This document shows, in pieces, positions 1 through 6,293 of a stretch of 15,967 nucleotides of DNA (the stretch's first letter is position 1; the number at the start of each line of letters is the position of its first letter). The notes under the pieces were generated by a model. It did not search any database and was not told the DNA's origin. It saw only the letters and a program-made list of their open reading frames with translations. Origin of the DNA: Thiomonas sp. (GTDB taxonomy: Bacteria; Pseudomonadota; Gammaproteobacteria; Burkholderiales; Burkholderiaceae_C); contig DAIDHU010000513.1 in the NCBI GenBank assembly GCA_027451915.1, forward strand, positions 1 through 15,967, given 5' to 3'. The position numbers were made by a program, and so were the translations under genes.

Positions 1-372
1 GGCCAGCAGCACATGGCCGGCGTGCAGGCGCCGGCTGGCTGCCTCCAGGGCGTCGCGCAATTCGCGGCGCACGCGATCGGCCTGCGCCTGCCAGGCGTGG
101 CCTTCGGGCTGCTCCAGCTGACGGCAGCGCGCCGCAAGGGCAGCCGCGGGGCCGTCGGGATCGGCGGCCAGCGCGGCCTCGGCGGCCTGGGCGCGCGAGG
201 GCGCCGCCCAGAACGCCGCGATGGCGCGCGGCACCTTGCGTGCGCTGCGCCACAGCAGGGCGCTTTTCCAGAAAATGACAAACCAGCTGGCCACCGACAT
301 GGCCAGCAGCACCGCCGCCACTGTCTGCATCAGCGCGTCGCCCTGCAGCGCCGAGGTCGTGGCCATGTGCAT
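1..372 (-). CDS. MotA/TolQ/ExbB proton channel family protein, N-terminal part (runs off the window)
   Basis: The frame is open for 124 codons from the ATG at 372 to the window edge. One hydrophobic segment lies at about residues 17-41 (ending FVIFWKSALLW), followed by a long Ala/Arg-rich helical stretch. The visible part stops at residues ASRRLHAGHVLLA, where TolQ/ExbB proteins enter their second membrane helix. A single N-terminal helix followed by a large cytoplasmic loop is the ExbB/TolQ pattern. These inner-membrane channels use the proton gradient to energise TonB- or Tol-type envelope work. It lies 22 bases after dapB on the same strand, probably in the bamE-dapB operon. No good ribosome binding site is seen; ATGs at 366 and 330 are alternative starts. 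Family assignment rests on the N-terminal third plus the usual beta-proteobacterial neighbour order, so the subfamily (ExbB or TolQ) is open. Confidence 0.68.
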   Translation of the reverse strand, partial: MHMATTSALQGDALMQTVAAVLLAMSVASWFVIFWKSALLWRSARKVPRAIAAFWAAPSRAQAAEAALAADPDGPAAALAARCRQLEQPEGHAWQAQADRVRRELRDALEAASRRLHAGHVLLA

Positions 373-394
373 GGGTTGCCGGGCGGCGACGTGC

Positions 395-1216
395 TCAGGC
401 CTTCAGCCCGAGCACGTCGTGCATGTCGTACAGGCCGTGCGAGCGGCCCGCCAGGAAACGCACCGCGCGCAGGCTGCCTTCGGCGTAGGTGGCGCGGCTG
501 CTGGACTTGTGGGTGATCTCGATGCGCTCGCCGGTGCCGGCGAACAGCACCGTATGGTCGCCCACGATGTCGCCCCCGCGTATCACCGAGAATCCGATGG
601 AGTCCGGCTCGCGCTCGCCGGTATGACCGTGGCGCGACCAGACTGCGTCGCGCGCAAGGTCGCGTCCGGCGGCGCGTGCCACGGCCTCGCCCATTTTCAG
701 CGCCGTGCCCGAGGGCGCGTCGACCTTGTGCCGGTGGTGGGCCTCGATGACCTCGATGTCGAAACCGCTGGACAGCGCGCGACCAGCCTGCTCCAGCAGC
801 TTGAGCACCACGTTCACGCCCACGCTCATGTTCGGGGACAGCACGATGGGAATGCGCGCGGCGGCCTGCTCGATGCGCCGCAGGCCGTCGACGTCGAATC
901 CGGTGGTGCCGATGACCATGGCCACACCCATGCTCTCGCACACGCCCAGGTGCTCCAGCGTGGCCTGCGGGCGGGTGAAGTCGATCAGGCATTGCGCGTC
1001 GAGCAGGGCCTGCCGCGGGTCGGCCTGCACCTGCACTCCGGTGCGCTGGCCCAGCGCCGCGCCGGCGTCCTGCCCGAGCAGCGTGGAGCCGGCCCGGGCC
1101 AGCGCCGCGCTGAGCTGGCAATCGGGCGCCGCCGCGATGGCCTCGAGCAGCGCGCGGCCCATGCGGCCGCCGCAGCCGGCGATGGCCACGCGATGCCTCG
1201 CCTCGCCCCCGGTCAT
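395..1216 (-). CDS. dapB: 4-hydroxy-tetrahydrodipicolinate reductase
   Basis: DapB reduces the heterocyclic product of DapA with NAD(P)H in the cytoplasm, on the path to meso-diaminopimelate (peptidoglycan) and lysine. The 273-residue protein has the family's usual length. The Rossmann dinucleotide loop GCGGRMGR is at residues 14-21 and GTTGFD at 103-108. The substrate-site signature EAHHRHKVDAPSGTA is at 158-172; H160 and K164 correspond to the catalytic His and Lys of the E. coli enzyme. Its ATG overlaps the bamE stop codon (ATGA at 1216-1213), so the two are translationally coupled and co-transcribed. The MotA/TolQ/ExbB gene follows 22 bases later. Nothing is broken or missing. Confidence 0.97.
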   Translation of the reverse strand: MTGGEARHRVAIAGCGGRMGRALLEAIAAAPDCQLSAALARAGSTLLGQDAGAALGQRTGVQVQADPRQALLDAQCLIDFTRPQATLEHLGVCESMGVAMVIGTTGFDVDGLRRIEQAAARIPIVLSPNMSVGVNVVLKLLEQAGRALSSGFDIEVIEAHHRHKVDAPSGTALKMGEAVARAAGRDLARDAVWSRHGHTGEREPDSIGFSVIRGGDIVGDHTVLFAGTGERIEITHKSSSRATYAEGSLRAVRFLAGRSHGLYDMHDVLGLKA

Positions 1217-1857
1217 GGCGTTTGCTGTACGGACGAACCGGGCAGCACGCCCTGGTCGGCCTGCCGCGCCAGACCCTGCAGCTTGTCGATTTCCGACTGG
1301 GGCGCCACGATGGTCAGCGGGCCGGCCTCGGAGGCGGCCTTGGCCGGCGGCCGCTCGGCGAGCTTCTTGTTCGCCGCGGCGACCTCGGCCTGCAACTGTT
1401 CACGCGTCAGCGAGCGCGCCTTGCCGCCGTTGTGCAGGGTGTTGATCTGGGCGACGAACTGGTCTTCCGAGGGCAGCGGGTCGCCCTGCGTGCGCAGGAG
1501 ATGGCCGTCCTTGTCGAAAAAGACCGTGAAGCGCCGCACGATCGGGGCGTGGTAGCCCTGACGCAGGCTGAACACGTATTCCCAGCGGTCGCCGTGGAAG
1601 ATGTCCTGCAGCAACGGGGTGCCCAGAACCTCGCGCACCTGGGCCTTGGTCATGCCGGGCCTGAGCTCCGCGGCCATTTCGCGGGACACGAAGTTGCCCT
1701 GGATCACGTCGAATCGATAGGGCTTGAACAGGCTGGTGAGATCGCGCTGTTGGGTCTGCGTGCTGCAGGCGCCCAGACCCAGCGCGACCAGCAACCCCAG
1801 CGCACTGCCCAGCGCGCTGCGCGCTGGGCGTTTTTCCATCAGGAACGACAGGAGCAT
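1213..1857 (-). CDS. bamE: Outer membrane protein assembly factor BamE (SmpA/OmlA lipoprotein) with C-terminal extension
   Basis: BamE is a small outer-membrane lipoprotein of the BAM complex, which folds beta-barrel proteins. A lipoprotein signal ends in LGLGAC (lipidated Cys is residue 31 from the first ATG). The SmpA/OmlA domain covers about residues 40-125, with recognisable blocks IQGNFV, LRPGMTKAQVREVLGTP and DRWEYVF. After this a further ~90 residues, rich in Ala, Lys and Gln, are not part of the domain; E. coli BamE is only about 110 residues. Starts at 1857 and 1839 are both possible. The second gives a cleaner signal peptide (MEKRPARS...), and neither has a convincing Shine-Dalgarno. 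It is the first gene of a bamE-dapB-channel operon and is divergent from fur, with a 121-base gap. No clear bamE promoter is seen there. Confidence 0.93.
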   Translation of the reverse strand: MLLSFLMEKRPARSALGSALGLLVALGLGACSTQTQQRDLTSLFKPYRFDVIQGNFVSREMAAELRPGMTKAQVREVLGTPLLQDIFHGDRWEYVFSLRQGYHAPIVRRFTVFFDKDGHLLRTQGDPLPSEDQFVAQINTLHNGGKARSLTREQLQAEVAAANKKLAERPPAKAASEAGPLTIVAPQSEIDKLQGLARQADQGVLPGSSVQQTP

Positions 1858-1904
1858 CGGAGAATGGTCGAGGACGCATGCGCGAGCACGCGAATTCGGC
1901 GCAG

Positions 1905-1918
1905 GACCCCGAGGGGTC
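1905..1918. promoter_or_regulatory. Short GC-rich dyad between bamE and fur
   Basis: GACCCC and GGGGTC form a perfect 6-bp inverted repeat around a GA centre, in the 121-base divergent region. It lies just upstream of the candidate fur promoter and about 50 bases before bamE. It could be an operator or chance in GC-rich DNA. It does not look like a Fur box, which is AT-rich. Confidence 0.25.
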
Positions 1919-1923
1919 TTGGC

Positions 1924-1952
1924 TTGGGCGCCGGGATGGGCTGAACTATCAT
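1924..1952 (+). promoter_or_regulatory. Candidate sigma-70 promoter of fur
   Basis: TTGGGC (1924-1929) and TATCAT (1947-1952) are spaced 17 bases apart, which is optimal. They place a start near 1959, about 20 bases before the fur ATG. The -10 element overlaps a small dyad, ATCA-TGC-TGAT (1948-1958). The -35 match is weak, so this is a prediction only. Confidence 0.4.
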
Positions 1953-1978
1953 GCTGATTCTAAACATCCCCCACTTCC

Positions 1979-2446
1979 ATGACGGTCTCGAACGCCCAAG
2001 GCCTACGCAGCACGGGGTTGAAGGTCACCCAGCCGCGCCTGAAGATTCTGGAAATCTTCCAGAAGGGCGCGATGCGCCACATGACGGCCGAGGACGTGTA
2101 CCGCGAGCTGCTGAACGACCAGACCCGCGACATCGGCCTGGCCACGGTCTACCGCGTGCTCACCCAGTTCGAGCAGGCGGGCATCCTGTCGCGCACTCAT
2201 TTCGAGTCGGGCAAGGCGATGTTCGAGATCAACGAGGGCAAGCACCACGACCACCTCCTGTGCCTGGACTGCGGCAGGGTCGAGGAATTCGTGGATGCCG
2301 AGATCGAGCGCCGCCAGCAGAATATCGCGGCCGAGCGCGGTTTCGAGCTGCAGGAGCACTCGCTGGCGCTGTATGCCAGCTGCAAGCGGCAAGCCTGTCC
2401 CCACCGTCCGGCGGCGGGCACTCCGGAGGTTCCGCTGGAGCGCTGA
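1979..2446 (+). CDS. fur: Ferric uptake regulator Fur
   Basis: Fur is a cytoplasmic dimeric repressor that binds AT-rich operators when loaded with Fe(II). At 155 residues it aligns closely with E. coli Fur from GLKVTQPRLKILEIFQ (residues 13-28) onwards. The recognition-helix region DIGLATVYRVLTQFEQAG is at 51-68 and the metal-binding HHDHLLCLDCG at 89-99. C95/C98 and C135/C140 are likely structural zinc ligands; H34, H89, H90, H92 and H127 are candidate metal ligands. It stands alone on the plus strand, divergent from bamE and convergent with hprK. No strong Shine-Dalgarno precedes the ATG. The start is chosen because it gives the usual short N-terminus. Confidence 0.97.
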   Translation: MTVSNAQGLRSTGLKVTQPRLKILEIFQKGAMRHMTAEDVYRELLNDQTRDIGLATVYRVLTQFEQAGILSRTHFESGKAMFEINEGKHHDHLLCLDCGRVEEFVDAEIERRQQNIAAERGFELQEHSLALYASCKRQACPHRPAAGTPEVPLER

Positions 2447-2452
2447 GGCGCG

Positions 2453-2500
2453 GGCGACGGGCCTCGGCGAGCATGGGGGTCTGCATGCTCAATCGTCGCC
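2453..2500. terminator. Nested stem-loops between convergent fur and hprK, possible two-way terminator
   Basis: Two perfect 7-bp stems are nested: GGCGACG (2453-2459) with CGTCGCC (2494-2500), and inside it GAGCATG (2469-2475) with CATGCTC (2484-2490) around an 8-base loop. The left arm lies just after the fur stop. The right arm covers the stop and last codons of hprK. A structure at a convergent junction can act on both transcripts. There is no T-run on either strand, so it is not a classical intrinsic terminator. Confidence 0.45.
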
Positions 2501-3445
2501 GCCTTCGAGCATGGCCAGGCGCTGGCGGTCCTGGAATTCCTTGAAGGTGTCGATGCCCCGCAACTGCAGGATGGTGTTGCGCACCGCCGCTTCCACCAGC
2601 ACCGCGAGGTTGCGCCCGGCCTCCACGGGGATCAGCACCTTGCGGATGGCCACGCCGAGCACGTCCTGACGCACGTTGCCGGTGGGAAGTCGTTCGAAAT
2701 CCTGGTCCTGGGTGTCGCGACGCACCAGGTGCACGATCAGGCGCAGGCGCATCTTGCGGCGCACCGCCGTCTCCCCGAAGATGGTGCGGATGTCCAGGAT
2801 GCCGATACCCCGCACCTCCAGCAGGTTCTGCAGCAGAGGCGGGCAGTGCCCCTCGACGGTGCTCTGGGTCACGCGCGAGAGCTCCACGCAATCGTCGGCC
2901 ACCAGCCCATGGCCGCGGGAGATCAGCTCCAGGCCGAGCTCGCTCTTGCCCAGGCCGGACTCCCCCGTGATCAGCACCCCCAGTCCGAGGATGTCCATGA
3001 ACACCCCGTGCAGGGTCGTGCGATTGGCGAACAGCTTGGACAGGTAGGCCCTCAGCACGTCGATGACGAAGGCCGCCGGCTCGTCGGTGACGAACACCGG
3101 GATGCCCGCGTCCTCGCAGGTCTTGAGCAGCGCCGGAGGGGCTTCCTGGCCGTCGGCGATCACCAGGGCCGGCGGGCCCAGGCCGACCACCCGGCGCACC
3201 CGCCTGCCGCTGTCGGCCTCGTCGGCGTGCATCAGGTAGTGCACCTCGCGCCAGCCGAGGATCTGCACCCGGTAGGGGTGGATGTAGTTGAGATAGCCCA
3301 CCAGGTCCGCGCCCGAGGTGGCGCCCTGCACGGCGGCGTCGTCGAAGCGACGCTCGGGGTTGCGCTGCCCCGCCACCCAGCGCCATTTGAGCAGCGGGGT
3401 GTTGGCTTCGAACAGGCGGTCGGCGGAGAGGGTCGCGGCTTTCAA
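2489..3445 (-). CDS. hprK: HPr kinase/phosphorylase
   Basis: HprK phosphorylates and dephosphorylates a serine of HPr-type phosphocarriers; in Proteobacteria it works with the incomplete PTS that includes EIIA-Ntr. The protein is 318 residues. The N-terminal domain spans about 1-130. The kinase domain has H146 in LHGVFMDI, the Walker A loop GESGLGKS at 161-168, D184/D185, and the family signature LEVRGIGILDI at 209-219. The start codon is TTG at 3445-3443, and no in-frame ATG or GTG lies between it and the ptsN stop. The N-terminus MKAATLSADRLFE matches the usual family start. A TTG start with a poor ribosome site, 19 bases after ptsN, suggests low or coupled translation. In related genomes rapZ often follows; here convergent fur does instead. 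Confidence 0.96.
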   Translation of the reverse strand: MKAATLSADRLFEANTPLLKWRWVAGQRNPERRFDDAAVQGATSGADLVGYLNYIHPYRVQILGWREVHYLMHADEADSGRRVRRVVGLGPPALVIADGQEAPPALLKTCEDAGIPVFVTDEPAAFVIDVLRAYLSKLFANRTTLHGVFMDILGLGVLITGESGLGKSELGLELISRGHGLVADDCVELSRVTQSTVEGHCPPLLQNLLEVRGIGILDIRTIFGETAVRRKMRLRLIVHLVRRDTQDQDFERLPTGNVRQDVLGVAIRKVLIPVEAGRNLAVLVEAAVRNTILQLRGIDTFKEFQDRQRLAMLEGGDD

Positions 3446-3464
3446 GGGAGCTCGGGCGCCAGGC

Positions 3465-3935
3465 TCAGGCGGCGTTCTGCAAGGTCGCCCAGTCGTGCAC
3501 CAGGCGGTGCAGCGCGCCGGAGTCCGGCGCGTCGAGCATGCGCTGGCGGAATCCGTCGTCGGACAACATCTCGGCGATCACCGACAGCAGCTCCAGGTGC
3601 TTGCCCGAGGCGGCCTCGGGAACCAGCAGGAACACCAGCAGCTGCACGGGCAGGTTGTCCGGCGCCTCGAAGGGGACCGGGGCGGCCAGGCGCACCAGCG
3701 CGGCGCTGGGCTGCTTGAGACCCTTGATGCGTCCGTGCGGGATGGCCACTCCCTGTCCCAGGCCGGTGGAGCCCAGGCGCTCGCGCGCGAACAGGTTGTC
3801 GGTGACGACCGAGCGGGCCAGGCCGAGGTGGTTCTCGAACAGCAGACCTGCGAACTCGAAGGCGCGCTTCTTGCTGCTGGCCTCGACGTTCACCTGAACA
3901 TGAGCCAGCGGCAGGATCTGGGCCAGGGGATTCAT
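3465..3935 (-). CDS. ptsN: PTS nitrogen-regulatory EIIA protein (EIIA-Ntr)
   Basis: PtsN is the terminal phospho-acceptor of the nitrogen PTS. It regulates cytoplasmic targets such as potassium transport and stress responses according to phosphorylation state. The 156-residue PTS EIIA type-2 domain fills the protein. The phosphorylated histidine is H67 in GVAIPHGR, and a second conserved His, H113, lies in GKHLELLS. It precedes hprK by 19 bases and lies 226 bases after hpf on the same strand. The start at 3935 has no clear Shine-Dalgarno; a nearby ATG five bases upstream is out of frame. Length and both His motifs fit the family well. Confidence 0.95.
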   Translation of the reverse strand: MNPLAQILPLAHVQVNVEASSKKRAFEFAGLLFENHLGLARSVVTDNLFARERLGSTGLGQGVAIPHGRIKGLKQPSAALVRLAAPVPFEAPDNLPVQLLVFLLVPEAASGKHLELLSVIAEMLSDDGFRQRMLDAPDSGALHRLVHDWATLQNAA

Positions 3936-4086
3936 GGCATGCGAACCGATGGGGAGGTGGTTGGGGGCCCCGGGGCCCGGGCGCGCCGCCGTCGCATGGT
4001 TCGACCGGCGGCAGGGTGTCCGGGGGCCACGACGGCCCCGCGAATGCGCGAAAGCCGCAGTGTATCGGCTGTGTGAGTGTCTTGGG

Positions 4087-4105
4087 AAAACCCGATGAGC
4101 CGGGT
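4087..4105 (-). terminator. Weak hairpin with T-run between hpf and ptsN
   Basis: On the minus strand ACCCG-GCTCAT-CGGGT forms a 5-bp stem followed by TTT (plus-strand A-run at 4087-4090). It follows the stronger hairpin nearer hpf and could help stop or attenuate transcription before ptsN. The stem is short, so confidence is low. Confidence 0.25.
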
Positions 4106-4127
4106 GTGGGTCATCGCAGAGGGATCG

Positions 4128-4153
4128 CGACCCGCGGCGCCTGCCGCGGGTCG
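4128..4153 (-). terminator. Strong stem-loop just after hpf, terminator or mRNA-stabilising hairpin
   Basis: A perfect 10-bp stem, CGACCCGCGG / CCGCGGGTCG, with a 6-base loop starts 8 bases after the hpf stop codon. No T-run follows directly, so it may be a partial terminator or a 3' barrier against exonucleases. Either would separate hpf mRNA levels from ptsN-hprK. Confidence 0.5.
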
Positions 4154-4161
4154 GGGCTGGC

Positions 4162-4497
4162 TCAGGAGGTGGCCAGATACTTGCCCGGCACGGCCTGGTG
4201 GGCCTGGGTGCGGTTCTTGTGCTCGACCACCTGGCGGTCGATCTTGTCGACGAGTTCGTCGATGGCGGCGTACAGATCCTGGTCCTGGCTCTCGGCGAAG
4301 ATGTTGCGCCCCTTGAGTTGAAGATTGCACTCGGCCTTCTGGCGGCGTTCCTTTTCCTTCTGCTTTTCCACCGACAACAGTACGTTGACGCTGATGAGCT
4401 GGTCCGAGTGCCGCGTGATGCGGTGCAACTTGGACTCCACGTAGCTGCGAAGGGCCGGCGTGACTTCCATGTGATGGCCGCTGATGGTCAGGTTCAT
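4162..4497 (-). CDS. hpf: Ribosome hibernation-promoting factor, short form (HPF/YfiA family)
   Basis: HPF binds the 30S decoding region in slow growth and promotes inactive 100S ribosomes. The protein has 111 residues, starting MNLTISGHHMEVTPALRSYV. It has the S30AE fold pattern: an N-terminal strand, a helix, a basic stretch at about 50-58 (KQKEKERRQK), and a second helix beginning at about 76 (DLYAAIDELVDKIDRQVVEHK). It ends soon after, so it is the short type without the dimerisation domain of long HPF. The ATG at 4497 is chosen over the longer open frame because AGGAGGG lies about 6 bases upstream. Gamma- and beta-proteobacteria usually have rpoN-hpf-ptsN; here clcB and rfaE2 separate rpoN from hpf, and hpf has its own upstream region. 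Confidence 0.96.
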   Translation of the reverse strand: MNLTISGHHMEVTPALRSYVESKLHRITRHSDQLISVNVLLSVEKQKEKERRQKAECNLQLKGRNIFAESQDQDLYAAIDELVDKIDRQVVEHKNRTQAHQAVPGKYLATS

Positions 4498-4677
4498 GAA
4501 TCCCTCCTGATTCGAAGAAACCGTGATTGCTTGCAGGGTTTTACCGGGATACGCCGGAAGCGGCATACCCGGCGATGTCAGTGTGCGCCGCTCGCAAACC
4601 AAAAGCAAGCCGGCTCCGCAAGTCCTGTTTCCGCCCCCGGGCAAGCCTTCGCGCGGGCCGGCACGGCGACGCTATCT

Positions 4678-4693
4678 TGCACGCAAGGAGCCA
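4678..4693 (-). promoter_or_regulatory. Candidate sigma-54 (-24/-12) promoter upstream of hpf
   Basis: On the minus strand TGGCTCCTTGCGTGCA matches TGGCACG-N4-TTGCW at 9 of 12 defined positions, with the GG and GC doublets exactly spaced. It would start transcription near 4667, about 170 bases before hpf. The neighbouring TATCAATTTTTAT is close to, but not a full match for, an IHF site. This is a candidate by eye; no activator sites were identified. Confidence 0.35.
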
Positions 4694-4699
4694 TAAAAA

Positions 4700-4728
4700 T
4701 TGATAAATCTCAGAGAAAATTCGGTTAA
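4700..4728 (-). promoter_or_regulatory. Candidate sigma-70 promoter upstream of hpf
   Basis: On the minus strand TTAACC (4728-4723) and TATCAA (4705-4700) are separated by 17 bases, each matching 4 of 6 consensus positions. They sit in an AT-rich island (about 4691-4732) that stands out from GC-rich surroundings. The start would be near 4693, overlapping the sigma-54-like element. Confidence 0.4.
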
Positions 4729-4760
4729 ATAACGGGATGCGCCAAGGCTGGCATGCCTTC

Positions 4761-6152
4761 TCAGGGCCGTGGCGCGGCCGCGGCCTCGGGCTCATCCGTC
4801 GCCGGCGCCGAACCCAGCGCCTCCACCTGTTCGCGCAGACCCAGCGCCTCCGCGTACACGGAGCGATGGCGCAGCAGGCTGCCCACCACCGAGGCGATCA
4901 CGCAGGCCGGCATGGCCGCCATGACCACGTTGTAGTTGCGTGTGACCTCGAAGACCATGATCGCCGACATGGCCGGCGCATGGGTGGTGGCGGCCAGCAG
5001 GCTGCCCATGCCCACGAGGGTCCACAAGGCCTGCGAATGGCTGGCCTCGGGCACCAGCAGCAGATGCGAGACCATCAGCCCCATCGCTCCGCCCAGTGCC
5101 AGCGTGGGCGTGAGAACGCCGCCCGGAATGCCGGCGGCGCTGGCCGCGGTGACCGCGATGAGCCGCAGCACGAACACCAGGGCGAGGGTGCTCAGCGCCC
5201 AGTGGTTCACCAGCATGGACTGCACCATGCTGTAGCCGTTGCCCCAGACCTCCGGCCGGATCAGCGACAGCGCGCCGATCAGCGCGCCGGCCAGGCCCAT
5301 GCGCAGCGGCAGCCAGTTCACCCGCGCCTGCCAGGCGCGTCGCGAACTGTCCAGCAGCCACAGGAACAGCGGGCCCAGCAGGCCGGCCATGACCCCCAGC
5401 AGCGAGGCGTCGAGCAGGTCGATGAAGTTCACCGGGGGCACGGCATGGGCCAGGTACAGCGGGCCGGTGGCGAACAGGCTCTGGGTGGTGAGCTCTCCGA
5501 TCACCGCGGCCACCAGCACCGCGGCGATCTCGCGCAACTGCAGGCCGCCCAGGATGATTTCCGCCACGAACAGCGTGCCCGCGATCGGCGCGTGGTAGGC
5601 GGCGGCGAAGCCGGCCGCCGCGCCGCAAGCCACCACCAGGCGCTGGTGCGCGGTGTCGGCACGGCCGATGCGCCCGATGATCGAGGAGATCAGCGCGGCG
5701 AACTGGATCATCGTGCCCTCGCGCCCGATGGTGATGCCGCCGCTGACCGCCACCAGCGAGCTGGTCGTGCGCACCAGGTTGGGCGCCAGCGGCAACTGGC
5801 CGTCGCCCACGCGCACCGCTTCCATGTATTCCGGCCCGCGCGGGCGCTTGATCCAGCGCTGGCCAGCCCACATCATCAAGCCGCCCAGCACCGCCGCCAC
5901 CGGGGGAATCAGGCCTCGCTCCCACGCCGGCAGCGAACGCGCGGCCACGACCAGGTGCTCCGCGTGGTCGCTGTACAGGTTCATGATCAGGTACATGCAC
6001 TGGCGAAAGCCCTCGACCGCGACCGAGCTGACGGCGCCGACCACGGCGGCGATGAGCAGCATCGGAACCATCGGGTCCAGGCCGGTGCGCAGACGCTCGA
6101 CGAGCACATGGACGTGTGCCCGCGGGCGCGGGCTCGGGGAGGAGTCGGTCAT
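4761..6152 (-). CDS. clcB: ClC-family chloride channel/transporter, ClcB type
   Basis: This 463-residue integral inner-membrane protein has the hydrophobic profile of a ClC anion channel or transporter, without C-terminal CBS domains. Key motifs are GREGT at 143-147 (gating glutamate E145), PIAGTLFVAE at 189-198, GIPGGVLTP at 341-349, and Y433 near the end, likely the anion-coordinating tyrosine. GREGTMIQFAAL and PIAGTLFVAEIILGG resemble E. coli ClcB more than ClcA. The residue after E198 is Ile, where coupled antiporters such as ClcA have the internal proton glutamate. The start at 6152 is chosen because the longer open frame runs antisense through rfaE2; no good ribosome site is seen. It is divergent from rfaE2 and 263 bases before hpf. 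The substrate is inferred from family only. Confidence 0.92.
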   Translation of the reverse strand: MTDSSPSPRPRAHVHVLVERLRTGLDPMVPMLLIAAVVGAVSSVAVEGFRQCMYLIMNLYSDHAEHLVVAARSLPAWERGLIPPVAAVLGGLMMWAGQRWIKRPRGPEYMEAVRVGDGQLPLAPNLVRTTSSLVAVSGGITIGREGTMIQFAALISSIIGRIGRADTAHQRLVVACGAAAGFAAAYHAPIAGTLFVAEIILGGLQLREIAAVLVAAVIGELTTQSLFATGPLYLAHAVPPVNFIDLLDASLLGVMAGLLGPLFLWLLDSSRRAWQARVNWLPLRMGLAGALIGALSLIRPEVWGNGYSMVQSMLVNHWALSTLALVFVLRLIAVTAASAAGIPGGVLTPTLALGGAMGLMVSHLLLVPEASHSQALWTLVGMGSLLAATTHAPAMSAIMVFEVTRNYNVVMAAMPACVIASVVGSLLRHRSVYAEALGLREQVEALGSAPATDEPEAAAAPRP

Positions 6153-6178
6153 GGTTTTGAGAGGGCGTGCGGGGGCGC

Positions 6179-6223
6179 GTCGCGAAAAACTTGTTATATG
6201 GTACCTTTTGTTCCATTCGCGAC
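6179..6223. promoter_or_regulatory. Inverted repeat around an AT-rich island, clcB/rfaE2 divergent region
   Basis: GTCGCGAA (6179-6186) and TTCGCGAC (6216-6223) are perfect 8-bp inverted arms. They flank 29 AT-rich bases that contain TATAAC on the minus strand (6198-6193), a good -10 for clcB about 34 bases before its start codon. Arm centres are 37 bases apart. This is the arrangement of a paired operator around a promoter; the binding protein is unknown. Confidence 0.4.
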
Positions 6224-6280
6224 CATTCTTGCCGGGTGGGCAAGCGCGGGCACGGGCAGTCCGCCAGTTTACGAGTCTGC

Positions 6281-6286
6281 GACAAT
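6281..6286 (+). promoter_or_regulatory. -10-like element at the rfaE2 start
   Basis: GACAAT followed by GCG is a common -10 form in beta-proteobacteria. A start about 8 bases later would fall on the ATG at 6294, giving a leaderless message. No recognisable -35 is present, and no Shine-Dalgarno precedes either candidate ATG. Confidence 0.35.
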
Positions 6287-6293
6287 GCGCCCG

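Noticed and set aside
221..1555. 444-codon open frame on the plus strand, antisense to dapB and bamE
   Set aside because: It shadows real genes with clear family motifs on the other strand. Its translation is low-complexity Ala/Gly/Arg/His with no domain, as expected in GC-rich DNA with few stops.
3965..3978. 14-bp palindrome GGGCCCCGGGGCCC upstream of ptsN
   Set aside because: Pure G+C palindromes of this length are expected a few times by chance in 16 kb of such GC-rich sequence. It has no loop, so it forms no good RNA hairpin.
4737..6293. Long upstream part of the rfaE2 frame, antisense to clcB
   Set aside because: The His/Gln/Arg-rich translation is the complement of a membrane protein gene. 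RfaE2 homology starts only near 6330.
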